A stretch of 64,000 bases of DNA from Epithemia pelagica (lineage: Eukaryota; Bacillariophyta; Bacillariophyceae; Surirellales; Surirellaceae): positions 2,976,001-3,040,000 of the forward strand of contig OX337230.1 in assembly GCA_946965045.2 (NCBI GenBank), written 5' to 3'. The notes beneath the pieces are model-generated. The model was not told where the DNA came from and did no database searches. It was given only the letters and a program-made list of their open reading frames with translations. Positions 10,760 through 19,475 of the stretch are shown piece after piece. Each line of letters starts with the position of its first letter. The stretch's first letter is position 1. The translations under genes were made by a program, and so were the position numbers.

Positions 10760-11379
10760 ACACTAAGTGCCATTCCCACAGCAGAGAGGGGTGGTGGTGG
10801 TGCTGGAACGCCTGGAGGTATTCCACCTCCTCCTCCTCCTCCAGCGCCACCACCGCCTGCTCCTCCTCCTCCGCCTCCAGCGCCGCCGCCTGCACCTCCT
10901 CCTGCACCTCCTCCTGCAGCACCGCCGCCACCTCCGCCTCCTGCGGCACCGCCACCATGTCCGCCTCCTCCCGCTCCCGGCGCACCACCTCCTGCACCGG
11001 CGCCACCGCCGGCACCTCCCGTTCCAGCGCTACCTGCGCCAATCCCAGGCGCACCACCTGGTGCCGCCACTCCCGGGGCCGTTCCTGCAGCTGTCCCTGC
11101 TGCGGTTCCTCCTGTAGTTCCAGGTACACCTCCCGGCGGGTCACTCCCTCCCGCTCCCATTCCCATACTTGCGCCATGGCGTGAAGTACGATCTCCTCCC
11201 CCATTCCCCGTGGCCCCGGGGTTCCCATTTCCGCTTCCGCCTCCACTTCCGCTTCCGCTTCCGCTTCCGCTTCCACTTCCGCCCCTTCCACTTGCAGTTG
11301 CAGTTTTCGTATTCGATATTCGATCGTGTCGATGTAGCCATTCTTCGTTCTCCTCTACCAGACGGTGGGTCTGATAAAC
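10760..11379 (-). other. Low-complexity leader of the copia element
   Basis: This stretch between the 5' LTR and the gag-pol ATG is very GC-rich and repetitive: a (CTTCCG)-type hexamer array at about 11229..11285 and a Gly/Ala-coding region at 10800..11120. All three minus frames are open over long spans, giving Lys/Arg-rich, Glu/Ala-rich and Gly/Ala-rich translations. An ATG at 11341, about 40 bases inside the LTR, begins a normal-looking peptide (MATSTRSNIEYEN) before the hexamer array. It may be the original gag start, cut off from gag-pol by a slipped repeat, or this may be untranslated leader. Confidence 0.5.
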
Positions 11380-11557
11380 TGTCTTATTCTACTTGATAGA
11401 ATCCGTTCCAAAGAAAGACTAAGTAGGATTAACCATAACATCCAACGCATAAAACCAGTAAGTAGGTAACCGATAATGACCGTTCCATTCCCTTTTGGTC
11501 ATTAGTCCCTTACACGTCATGATGACGTATCCAATCCGTAGCGACCCGAATGAGACA
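11380..11557 (-). repeat. 5' LTR of the copia element
   Basis: 178 bases, same sequence as the repeat at 4959..5136. As the 5' LTR of a minus-strand element it should carry the promoter. The paired TGACGT cores and the CCAAT box lie within it. Confidence 0.93.
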
Positions 11558-11772
11558 AATTTGTATGACACAGAGCGAAAAGCGCTTTCTTCGCGCGAGG
11601 CGACCATTACGTTTCCCCAAAGACAGCTACCACTTTTTGGACCATATATGCCATCTCTGCCACTCGGAATCCCACGACTCCCATTTGCAAAATCCACGAC
11701 GAGACACTGAAGAGATCCGTTTTCAAAAACGGTTCTGTTTACACATGAAAGAATGAGAAAACAACAGCGAGC

Positions 11773-12552
11773 ATGTGCCAAGACTCTTCGCTCAAAAGTG
11801 CCGAGATCACAAATCGCCAACGGATCTTGAATTCTTGGATGGTTCATTCTCATGTGAGGAAGACTTATCCATTAGTTTGCTTCATGAGCACAAACAATCC
11901 AAGCATCGCACAGCTAGTGTACTCGACATTAGACTCTCTCACAACAAACATTACCTCCAAAATGATGGGCTTTTTCAACCTGTGGAAGAAAAACGACAAC
12001 GTTGCTCCCCTTGAGAAGACTTCCTGCTCTCCCATTGCTCCAGGGACTCTCTTGGTTCGTTCCAACAAGTACATTCCAGACCCAGAAGAAGAAGATGATG
12101 ACGATGATTCTACGCCCTATGAGAAGAACACGATTGATCTTGATGGGGATACCGACGGTGGTCGGGAAGTGCGGTATGAAACCAACATTCTCGTTTCGCC
12201 CGTTATGGTGAGCAAGCGTAAGTCGTCCTCTGCCAAGGCACTCAAGACCAAGCGAGTACTTTTAACAAAAGATGACGTCGAGGACCTTAGTGCAATGCTA
12301 AAAGGAATGGCGCTCAAAAACAATGACAATAAAGAAGATAAGACGGTCGGTGAAGATGACGAAAACGAGTGCGATTCCAAGCCCGAATGTATTCCTAGCA
12401 TGGAATCGTATGCTACTCCAGAAAAGAACAAAAAGAAAGTGACCGCGTCATTGCCCGAGGAATCGCAATATGGTCGCTTCAGCAAGACGGTTCTCAGTCC
12501 AGACTCGAAGCTCGTACGAGTTACCCGCAGTCATCGATTGTCCACTCCGTGA
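11773..12552 (+). CDS. Hypothetical acidic protein
   Basis: Not recognised. The frame from the ATG at 11773 gives 259 residues. In-frame ATGs at 11884 and 11962 are alternatives, and the one at 11962 (CCAAAATGATGG) has the better context and precedes the more conserved-looking part (MMGFFNLWKK). The protein has an acidic run (EEEDDDDD) near residue 108, a basic Ser-rich stretch (VSKRKSSSAKALKTKR) and a Lys-rich C-terminus. No signal peptide, membrane segment or known domain is visible; probably a soluble or nuclear disordered protein. It begins about 215 bases beyond the copia 5' LTR, so the insertion may sit in its promoter. Confidence 0.55.
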   Translation: MCQDSSLKSAEITNRQRILNSWMVHSHVRKTYPLVCFMSTNNPSIAQLVYSTLDSLTTNITSKMMGFFNLWKKNDNVAPLEKTSCSPIAPGTLLVRSNKYIPDPEEEDDDDDSTPYEKNTIDLDGDTDGGREVRYETNILVSPVMVSKRKSSSAKALKTKRVLLTKDDVEDLSAMLKGMALKNNDNKEDKTVGEDDENECDSKPECIPSMESYATPEKNKKKVTASLPEESQYGRFSKTVLSPDSKLVRVTRSHRLSTP

Positions 12553-13033
12553 TAGTCTGGTCGCATTGGCTTCACCGATTTGGTCATACGAATCGAGCGG
12601 AGCGAAACGATCACCAAAAAGGGGAGGAGCCAGATTCCTCCGTTTCATGCGCTTAGATGAATCTATTATGGAACCGAGATGTACGAGATGATCAAGAGTC
12701 GGAAGCAATTAGATAGGTTTTTACATAACTACTGGTGTGCAAAATTATCATGTCTTCATTTCCTATACGAACCATCGCGACGAGTCCGAATTCCCACAAG
12801 ACCGAAAAAAATCTCAGACCACAATAAAGACCGGGCATGCCGTATGGCACCAGGGAAGAAGTTCACGGAGCGAAAGGCACTAGGCACGTTATCTGCGCCA
12901 AGGTTATCGGAGAGAAATGTCCAATCCTTGGCCACGTTTCTTGACGAAATTCAGCCAAAGGCACACGGCAGCCGACTTGTGCAATGGTAAGGGCGAAAGC
13001 GGGACCACATGTGTAGAACTATCTGCCTTGTAT
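12553..13033. other. Intergenic, convergent gene ends
   Basis: Between the 3' ends of two converging genes. The plus-strand frame at 12679..12990 has no recognisable features and is not called. Confidence 0.45.
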
Positions 13034-14548
13034 TCACGTCGGCGGAACTACAAAACACTCTTCAAAACCCGCCTTTAAGGCCGCTTGGTTCAGGAAGCGG
13101 CCAATGACAACTAGTTTGCAACATCGTGGTTCGGCATCTTCTGTTTCAGTGTTGGTGGGAGTTGTCCAAAAGGAGTTGGAAGACGGATGGATTTCCCATA
13201 AATCGTATACACCTTGCACAATAAACCTTCGTTGATCGAGCCCGTCGTCATTGACAAAGTTTGGATCATAATCCGCCGATTCACGGACCGAATGATACAA
13301 GGACAGCACACCCTTGATTCGAAAAATGGATTGTTCCTTAATCACAAAGGATCCGTCATTCGCATGTTGAGGATTGCTTCGTGCCATGGATGAGAAATGA
13401 CTAGCCAAGGGCGAGGAAGATGCGGTGGTGGTCCGGCTTGAGTCTCCCACGACAATGGAATCCAACCATTGGTCCATGCGTTTCCGATCGACCGAGCCAT
13501 ACTTGACCAAGGAAACAGTCGAAACATGTTGGGTATGAGTGTGTGCATGAGAATGATCATGGTCATGGCCGTCCAGACCATCTTCTTGGCCATTGCAAAT
13601 GGCACAGTCCTGGTGACTGGATTCCGCATCCTCCCTCGTTTCATTGTTGTCCACCCCAGCAGGCAAGATATTTCCAAAGAGACGTTCTCCATCAAAACAA
13701 TTGGCATCCAAAATCCAGTCTAAGTCTGGCACAGACGAGTATGAAGTTAATTGAAGGGGTGCTGTAGAATGACATTCTCGAATCAAGTGGGTGATTCGGT
13801 CCAATTCGTTCGGGTCCTTGACGAGATCGACCTTGTTGAGAAGAATCCGATCGGCATAGGCAATCTGTTGAGACGCTTCCAGGGTGGTTTCCAATTGATG
13901 AGAAATATGGGCAGCATCACACAAGGTGACAATTCCATCCAATCGTAACCTTGAATCCAAGGCCTCATCCAACCAAAACAAGGAGGCAATCGGTCCAGGA
14001 TTGGCCATGCCACTGCATTCAATCAAAATGTAATCCAAATCTTGACGTTTTGTGAGCAAATTTTCTAGGGTCACCACCAAGGAATCCTTGACAGTGCAAC
14101 ACAAGCAACCATTGGGCAATTCAATCAAATCCATCAAGGACGAGGACTTGCCGCTTTCGTCCGACGCGGAGGCAACGCCATCGCGGGCAATCAGAGATTC
14201 AATTTGTAGACCCTCTCCGTACTCATTTTCAATTACTGCGATACGCTTGCCATGATTGGGTGATTTCAAAATATACTGAATCAATGTCGTCTTACCGGAC
14301 CCGAGGAAACCAGACAAAATGGTCACAGGGCAGGGCCCTAATTGCTTGATGTTGTTGCTGTCGTCATCGTTCTCGTCGTTCGATTGGTCGTTGTTCTGGC
14401 TCGTTTTCGTTGCACTGTTCTCACTCTGGTGGTTTCTCGTCAACGCTGATTCTTGTGTGGAAAGGTTCGTTTGTGTATCGCTTTCCTCGACTTCATCGAC
14501 GTTTACCAGCATCGGCGGGCCGTCGTCATCGTCCTCATCGCTTTCCAT
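13034..14548 (-). CDS. ZNG1/CobW-type (COG0523) zinc chaperone GTPase
   Basis: G3E-family P-loop GTPase; members related to ZNG1 transfer zinc to client metalloproteins. The ATG at 14548 (MESDEDDDDGPPM) is preferred because upstream sequence in the same frame looks untranslated; the product is 504 residues. Visible are CPVTILSGFLGSGKTTL (P-loop, with the preceding Cys), the metal-site motif NGCLCCTV (CxCC), ECSGMANPGP and the guanine-recognition NKVDL. A His/Asp-rich loop (HDHDHSHAHTHTQH) near residue 340 is a metal-binding feature typical of zinc chaperones. The C-terminal CobW domain ends the protein. The N-terminus is acidic and Ser/Asn-rich, longer than in bacterial members. Transcribed divergently from the methyltransferase at 14923 with about 375 bases between. 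Confidence 0.88.
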   Translation of the reverse strand: MESDEDDDDGPPMLVNVDEVEESDTQTNLSTQESALTRNHQSENSATKTSQNNDQSNDENDDDSNNIKQLGPCPVTILSGFLGSGKTTLIQYILKSPNHGKRIAVIENEYGEGLQIESLIARDGVASASDESGKSSSLMDLIELPNGCLCCTVKDSLVVTLENLLTKRQDLDYILIECSGMANPGPIASLFWLDEALDSRLRLDGIVTLCDAAHISHQLETTLEASQQIAYADRILLNKVDLVKDPNELDRITHLIRECHSTAPLQLTSYSSVPDLDWILDANCFDGERLFGNILPAGVDNNETREDAESSHQDCAICNGQEDGLDGHDHDHSHAHTHTQHVSTVSLVKYGSVDRKRMDQWLDSIVVGDSSRTTTASSSPLASHFSSMARSNPQHANDGSFVIKEQSIFRIKGVLSLYHSVRESADYDPNFVNDDGLDQRRFIVQGVYDLWEIHPSSNSFWTTPTNTETEDAEPRCCKLVVIGRFLNQAALKAGFEECFVVPPT

Positions 14549-14922
14549 TTTGAGGTGTCTTTTGTTTTTTGTTTTTATGATGTTCCACAAAGTTCGTAGA
14601 CAACCATCGGAAAAATCAGCGTGAAAATGCGATTTTATACTATCAAAACGGCGAAAAAGGAGGAAATTACCAGTAGAAATGTATACGTTTTTATATTTTG
14701 CCATTTTTGGAACATTTTTTACAAGAAAAGAAACACCATGAAGCACAATAAGCGTCTTCATAACCAACCATCCTCACAATCATACCGGCTCTTCCTGCAA
14801 ACAGAGGCCAGTCCAGCGTAACCAACACAGCACTTCCATATTCCGACGAAACATCGATAGATTTTGGTGGCGTGTGGCGGAGTAGGGAATGATAAACCAC
14901 GGAACAGGAAATAAAAAGCATC

Positions 14923-15966
14923 ATGAGCACCAATCACAACGGCAAGCTTGTCGAGGACCGACGAGAGAAAAATCATGGTGAAGAGGCTTCCATGTCAAAC
15001 AACCACAAGTCCTTGTTGCAGACGCAGGAAGCAATAGCTCCCCCTCTCGATAGCACGTCCCTCCCTCGAAGCAATCGAGATTATGTCGCAGTGAATTATT
15101 GGGACGATCGATTTGTTACTGAAGACTCGTATGAGTGGCTTTTGTCCTATGAACAACTGGAACCACAGCTGCAGGGTCTCTTGCGGTCCAAATTACGCGG
15201 GGCAACAACGGACCAATCCTCTGAGGAGGAGGAGGAGGAGGAGGAGAGTGCCGCAGCGCGTCCTTGTCGTATCTTGGTGGTTGGATGTGGCAATTCACCC
15301 TTTTCGGTGGACCTCTATCGTGCGTGTCAACGGATGATGCAAGAAATCCAAAACCACTCTGGTTCTCCCTCCAACAACACCGGGTTTGAAATTGTCAATA
15401 TTGATTATTCGATCACCGTAATCGAAAAGATGCAACAAACCTATCCTCCTTCGGACTATCCGGGCATGACATGGCATGTGGCGGATATGACCAAACTGGA
15501 TGATGTACGAAGCATTCTAGAAGAGGACCAGGATGATCATTCAAAACGACAGGACGATACCGCGCTATCGCTATCCATGTTGTTTGATTTGGTGATTGAC
15601 AAGGCCACAATGGATGCCATGTTGGCCGATGAGGGAGATGTGTGGTATCCCAACATTGTGGCAGTTCGACGGGCCCGTGACGTCTGTCGCTGTATCTCTC
15701 GTCTCTTGTCACCTGACAATGGTGTCTTTGTCCAGATTTCCTTGATTCAACCCCATTTTCGAAAGAAATACTTGTTGGGGATCTGGCAACTCGACCAAAA
15801 CGAAGAGAAAGTGGTCGAAATTCCATTGTCGACCAAGGCAAGCGAGGATTTGTCTTCACATCCTTACAGCACAGAATATCGTTGGACAGTCCAATCGGAA
15901 CCGGCAGGGAGACCTCAAGACGTGGCGGGTTCGTTTGGTCACTATTTTTATACGATGAAGAAATGA
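14923..15966 (+). CDS. Class I SAM-dependent methyltransferase (EEF1AKMT4/METTL13-like)
   Basis: 347 residues from the ATG at 14923. The pattern YWDDRF followed by EWLLSYEQL is characteristic of the METTL13 N-domain/EEF1AKMT4 family, whose members methylate lysines of eEF1A. The SAM-binding motif I is ILVVGCGNSPFS, the acidic end of strand 2 is VNIDYS, motif II is WHVADMTKL and FDLVIDKATMDAML is the family motif after strand 4. A Glu run (EEEEEEE) near residue 105 is an insertion relative to the family. No targeting sequence is evident, so it is probably cytosolic. The family call is good; the eEF1A substrate is inferred from the family only. Confidence 0.85.
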   Translation: MSTNHNGKLVEDRREKNHGEEASMSNNHKSLLQTQEAIAPPLDSTSLPRSNRDYVAVNYWDDRFVTEDSYEWLLSYEQLEPQLQGLLRSKLRGATTDQSSEEEEEEEESAAARPCRILVVGCGNSPFSVDLYRACQRMMQEIQNHSGSPSNNTGFEIVNIDYSITVIEKMQQTYPPSDYPGMTWHVADMTKLDDVRSILEEDQDDHSKRQDDTALSLSMLFDLVIDKATMDAMLADEGDVWYPNIVAVRRARDVCRCISRLLSPDNGVFVQISLIQPHFRKKYLLGIWQLDQNEEKVVEIPLSTKASEDLSSHPYSTEYRWTVQSEPAGRPQDVAGSFGHYFYTMKK

Positions 15967-16403
15967 GGGAAAATAGTACATTCATGAACTTGAGAAGAAC
16001 TCTCAAACTGTCGTCTGAGGTTTCAGAATTCCCCATGCGACCCATGAGACTATGACATACTGATAGAATACGATTTTTTATGCAAGTTAGAGATTACGAC
16101 AAAGTCAGAGCGCCATGGGCTGTTTTTCAAGCTCCGGCCGTCCTCTCGAACATCTGCCAACCAACGGTTGGGCCAATATTATGGCAGTTCGCGTGCATTT
16201 TCTTTGCAATAGACTGTCACTCAATCTCTCTTTATATTCCCGGTACCGCCGTCTAAGGGTGGTAGTTTGTGGTCAGAGCAAGGAATGGGAAATTTCCCTT
16301 GTCATATCGTTTGTTGCTCGAGCAACTTTCTACCTTGTCGATCGGAAGCTGGGCGTTCCCTCGATACACGTGGACACCATCTCTTTATTCTGTTCAAGTA
16401 CTG
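15967..16403. other. Intergenic, convergent gene ends
   Basis: The minus-strand frame at 15413..16045 is mostly antisense to the methyltransferase. Nothing else is supported here. Confidence 0.45.
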
Positions 16404-19316
16404 CTAACCGGAAGGGGGCTGCAAATAAGAAGATGTTTCTTGTCCAGTGCTGGCTCGTTCATGGCTTCCGCGCATAGGCGGAGTGAAGGCACTTTCACTT
16501 GTTGGAGTAACAAAAGCTGAATCAGCTCGATTTGGATGAATGGCTGGTACTTCAAACAGCGACGGAGTATTCGGTCGGTAGCCAGACCATTGTCCGTACA
16601 TGCATGGTCCTCCAGGAGTGCCAGGTCGTTCGTCTTGGTTTGGTGACAAAACGGCTTCTGTTGATGGCAAGAATGGGGCCGGGGCCCGTACAGAGAAGGC
16701 ACTTGTCAGAGCACCATGTCGACGTAGACCAGAGGATCTCTGCCACTGTCCAAGACTGTCTTTGCCAATACCGCTATTCGAGGTGTCCACCTGACCAAAT
16801 GTCTCAGGCAATGGGCTTTGCGATATCGTTTGAGGCAGCACTGAGACTCGTACTGCTCGACAACCAGCGTCAGCTTGGGGACGAATCAACTCTTGTTTTG
16901 CTTTGACCCCTTCTGGTTCTCGCGTGGAGAGACGAGACGTTAAGGATGTGTGATCGCTTGGTATGAGCACAGCATCGGTGGAATTTTGCCCGGTGCAGCT
17001 ACTCAAAGTTTCCACTGTACTTGGACTGCTGTTTCGCATGCCACTGGGAGAAGTGAGGGAACTCAGTGTCGTTGCCGATCGAACCGGCTCGACAAGTGGG
17101 CTGGTGGGAGGAGGGAAACAGGTAGATTCGTCGTAGAAAAAGGAATGAGTCTGCACATGTGTCAGTTTTTCAACATTGTGGTTTACTTCGGAACTTTTGG
17201 GAGAAGGCTTGATCTTCTTGTTGGAAACTGGTGGAGTTGGGGCTTCTTTGCCTGTCCGACGGAAAATATTGTTCTCACCCCACCCGGTGGGAGTGCCAAT
17301 GGTTTTGAATGTTCCACCATGAGGACTTGCCATGTTGCGCTCAACGGCGTGATCCGAGACAGGGCCTGGTCCTGGTCCTGGTCCTGGTCCTGGTGACGCT
17401 TCAATGGGATAGAATGGGCTACGGCCCCGTCGTTGAGGGAGCAATGTCTGGTACATTCTGACTCGTTGGTCTTGGGAAGAATTCTCATCCTTTCTTGAAT
17501 ACTGAAGTGATCCATCGTCCATTGAAGGGGGTTTGTGCGAGATTGCTAACCCATTCATATTCAACAACGGCGGCTCACTGCAAAACGGGTTTCGACCATT
17601 CTGTCCTTGCATTTCAGAATGAACTTGTTTCGTACCGTCAGCGACTGCAAATGGAGTTCCAGGTCGAACGCTCTTCTGGACATCATCACCGATGCCATCT
17701 TCGTCAAGGGCAGCGGATGGATAAATGGGAGAGTAGTGGTTACTGGGAATCTTCTTTCGAGGAGCTGTTGGAACAGGAGTACCTGGCCCTCCAGATAAAT
17801 GGACGACACCATGCGCATCATGGCTTGTTGGACCTGAAGTGACAAACGAAGTGGGAGTTACAGGTGGTGGTGTGACTACCGATCCTATCAAACGATTCGG
17901 TTGAGCGCTGCTCCACTGTTTCGACTGAAGGAAGTAGTTATAGGATGCTTCATGCTCGCCATAGTCTTTGTCTTGTTCGTCATCATCAGAATCGTCGATC
18001 AAACTGCTTGTATTCTTGCGGCCTTGGCTATTGAAGGGAAAAGGAGATTCCACTTTGTGACTCAGTGGTGGGACGTTTTTCACTGTCATCTTCGGGGTCT
18101 GCACAGGAGCGACTTGCTGAGAAACAGGAATCATCGTAGACGCATGGTCAGGATGTCCATAGTTTGAAGTAGAGAGTACCGAAGGTACAACTTCAAAAGA
18201 GTCTTCAAGATCTTCTTGCACCAGAGTCCGAGAGCGATGCGGTTTCTTCTGAAGAACTTGAGGTACACGGAGATCTTTTGGTTCTCGTTGTTGCGATTGT
18301 CGAGCTGAATCTTGGGGCGTTTGGAACATAAGTCCCTTGTTTTCCGCCATCAAAGGACTCCCTTTCCATCGATGGACCGACGATGGGGGCAAAGCTTGGC
18401 GAGACAAACATGAATACTCCGGGAAACCTTGACTCAAAGGGTTGGATGGGTGAGACACCTGCTCGGGACTACCTTCATAGCTCCTATCGGCACTTCCATA
18501 GTAATATTCTCGGTACAGGTAACTTCCAGAGGAAGGCGTTTCTTGGTAATGACAGGAGCCGGATCCAGTGACACAATCGGAGAGACGAGACACACGCCTG
18601 GGTGGTGGTGTTTCGTTACGGCTCACAATATGAGTGTTGCGATGAGGATGGGAACCCAGTTGATATGGTTGACGCGGGACTCCTTGCTCGGCATCATTGT
18701 CCAAACAATGGCTGACATTGCTTCCGGAGCCTTCCACATTGAAGAATTCGCTGTCCCAAAGACAAGGTTCTTCATCATCCAGCAAGGAAGGTCGTCGGTT
18801 TTCTCGAAAAGGTGGAGTTTCTCCAGTTCGGAATGTATCTTCCAGGTTGTTGTGATGGGTTCGTCCTGGTGGGAAGTCTTCATCATCCAGCGGGATCCAA
18901 CAAGCTGCTACTTGTCGCTGCAAGGATGTCATGGGCACCACATCGAGTGATGATTCTGTTTCTGTGATGGAAACACGGTGAAGGGTAGAACTTGAGTTGG
19001 TGTTGAAGGAGCCTCTTGCAATGTCCGTTGAGAAATGTGCACCTTCTTCCTTTCTACTACTGGTGCACTTCAACTCGTGACGATCTGAACACGAAAGGAC
19101 CATGTGCTTGTTGTGATTGATACTGTCTTGAAGCTTCCCATCATTATTGTTCCGAGCCATCATTGCAAAGGTGTCATTCAATTCGCATGGAGTGATATGG
19201 GCTCTGGCGGGAACGCTGCGAACAACGTCGTCATTGTGTTCATTCTGACAGCTTCCTCGCGGCCATGGCGGACGATTGAACGATCCTATTCCTGCAGGTG
19301 GACCTGGTGAATACAT
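16404..19316 (-). CDS. Large disordered Ser/Pro-rich hypothetical protein
   Basis: Not recognised. The first in-frame ATG is at 19316, giving about 970 residues. The frame stays open upstream to 19475 (starting at a GTG after a TGA), so a short upstream exon is possible. The protein is rich in Ser, Pro, Thr and Gly and has many short SP/TP motifs such as TPPPVTP and RRGRSPFYP, suggesting phosphorylation. Residues coded near 17365..17394 form a perfect Gly-Pro repeat. No globular domain, membrane segment or signal peptide is visible. A SWIPLDDEDFPPGR-like acidic patch and several S/T-P clusters are the only recurrent features. The unbroken length supports a real gene. Confidence 0.6.
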   Translation of the reverse strand: MYSPGPPAGIGSFNRPPWPRGSCQNEHNDDVVRSVPARAHITPCELNDTFAMMARNNNDGKLQDSINHNKHMVLSCSDRHELKCTSSRKEEGAHFSTDIARGSFNTNSSSTLHRVSITETESSLDVVPMTSLQRQVAACWIPLDDEDFPPGRTHHNNLEDTFRTGETPPFRENRRPSLLDDEEPCLWDSEFFNVEGSGSNVSHCLDNDAEQGVPRQPYQLGSHPHRNTHIVSRNETPPPRRVSRLSDCVTGSGSCHYQETPSSGSYLYREYYYGSADRSYEGSPEQVSHPSNPLSQGFPEYSCLSRQALPPSSVHRWKGSPLMAENKGLMFQTPQDSARQSQQREPKDLRVPQVLQKKPHRSRTLVQEDLEDSFEVVPSVLSTSNYGHPDHASTMIPVSQQVAPVQTPKMTVKNVPPLSHKVESPFPFNSQGRKNTSSLIDDSDDDEQDKDYGEHEASYNYFLQSKQWSSAQPNRLIGSVVTPPPVTPTSFVTSGPTSHDAHGVVHLSGGPGTPVPTAPRKKIPSNHYSPIYPSAALDEDGIGDDVQKSVRPGTPFAVADGTKQVHSEMQGQNGRNPFCSEPPLLNMNGLAISHKPPSMDDGSLQYSRKDENSSQDQRVRMYQTLLPQRRGRSPFYPIEASPGPGPGPGPGPVSDHAVERNMASPHGGTFKTIGTPTGWGENNIFRRTGKEAPTPPVSNKKIKPSPKSSEVNHNVEKLTHVQTHSFFYDESTCFPPPTSPLVEPVRSATTLSSLTSPSGMRNSSPSTVETLSSCTGQNSTDAVLIPSDHTSLTSRLSTREPEGVKAKQELIRPQADAGCRAVRVSVLPQTISQSPLPETFGQVDTSNSGIGKDSLGQWQRSSGLRRHGALTSAFSVRAPAPFLPSTEAVLSPNQDERPGTPGGPCMYGQWSGYRPNTPSLFEVPAIHPNRADSAFVTPTSESAFTPPMRGSHERASTGQETSSYLQPPSG
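17365..17394. repeat. Five CCTGGT hexamers inside the disordered-protein gene
   Basis: Perfect tandem CCTGGT units that encode a Pro-Gly dipeptide run on the minus strand. Copy number may vary between alleles without shifting the frame. Confidence 0.85.
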
Positions 19317-19475
19317 GGATTGGACAACGGGGAAGTGGATGGCAAGCTTCCTCTTGTGGCTGCTCTTCCCACCTTTACTTGTACTTGATGGTGGTGGTGG
19401 AACTTGCTTCACCTCTTCCCGAAATGGAAACGGGTGACCGTATGAAAAAGACACACCTTCAGCTGGCTTGGTCAC

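Larger units (their letters stand above)
4959..11557 (-). mobile_element. Complete Ty1/copia (CoDi-like) LTR retrotransposon
   Basis: A 6.6 kb element on the minus strand with direct terminal repeats of 178 bases at 4959..5136 and 11380..11557. Between them is one 1858-codon gag-pol frame with the copia domain order protease, integrase, reverse transcriptase, RNase H. The LTRs begin TGTCT and end AGACA, a perfect short inverted repeat. The flanks are ...ACAAATT and AATTTG..., which share AATT, compatible with a short target duplication but not a clean 5-base one. In element orientation the sequence just inside the 5' LTR reads GTTTATCAGACCC, similar to primer sites matching initiator tRNA-Met in plant copia elements. 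LTRs identical by eye suggest a recent insertion. Confidence 0.93.

Noticed and set aside
10735-11166. Gly/Ala-rich minus frame resembling a structural protein
   Set aside because: It is one of three simultaneously open frames over low-complexity GC-rich repeats, so openness is not evidence of coding.
11419-11853. 144-codon minus-strand frame crossing the 5' LTR and flank
   Set aside because: It spans the LTR boundary and the leader of the neighbouring gene and shows no protein-like pattern; chance frame.
12679-12990. 103-codon plus frame with Lys/Arg-rich sequence
   Set aside because: Lies between converging genes and has no recognisable features; not enough support for a gene.
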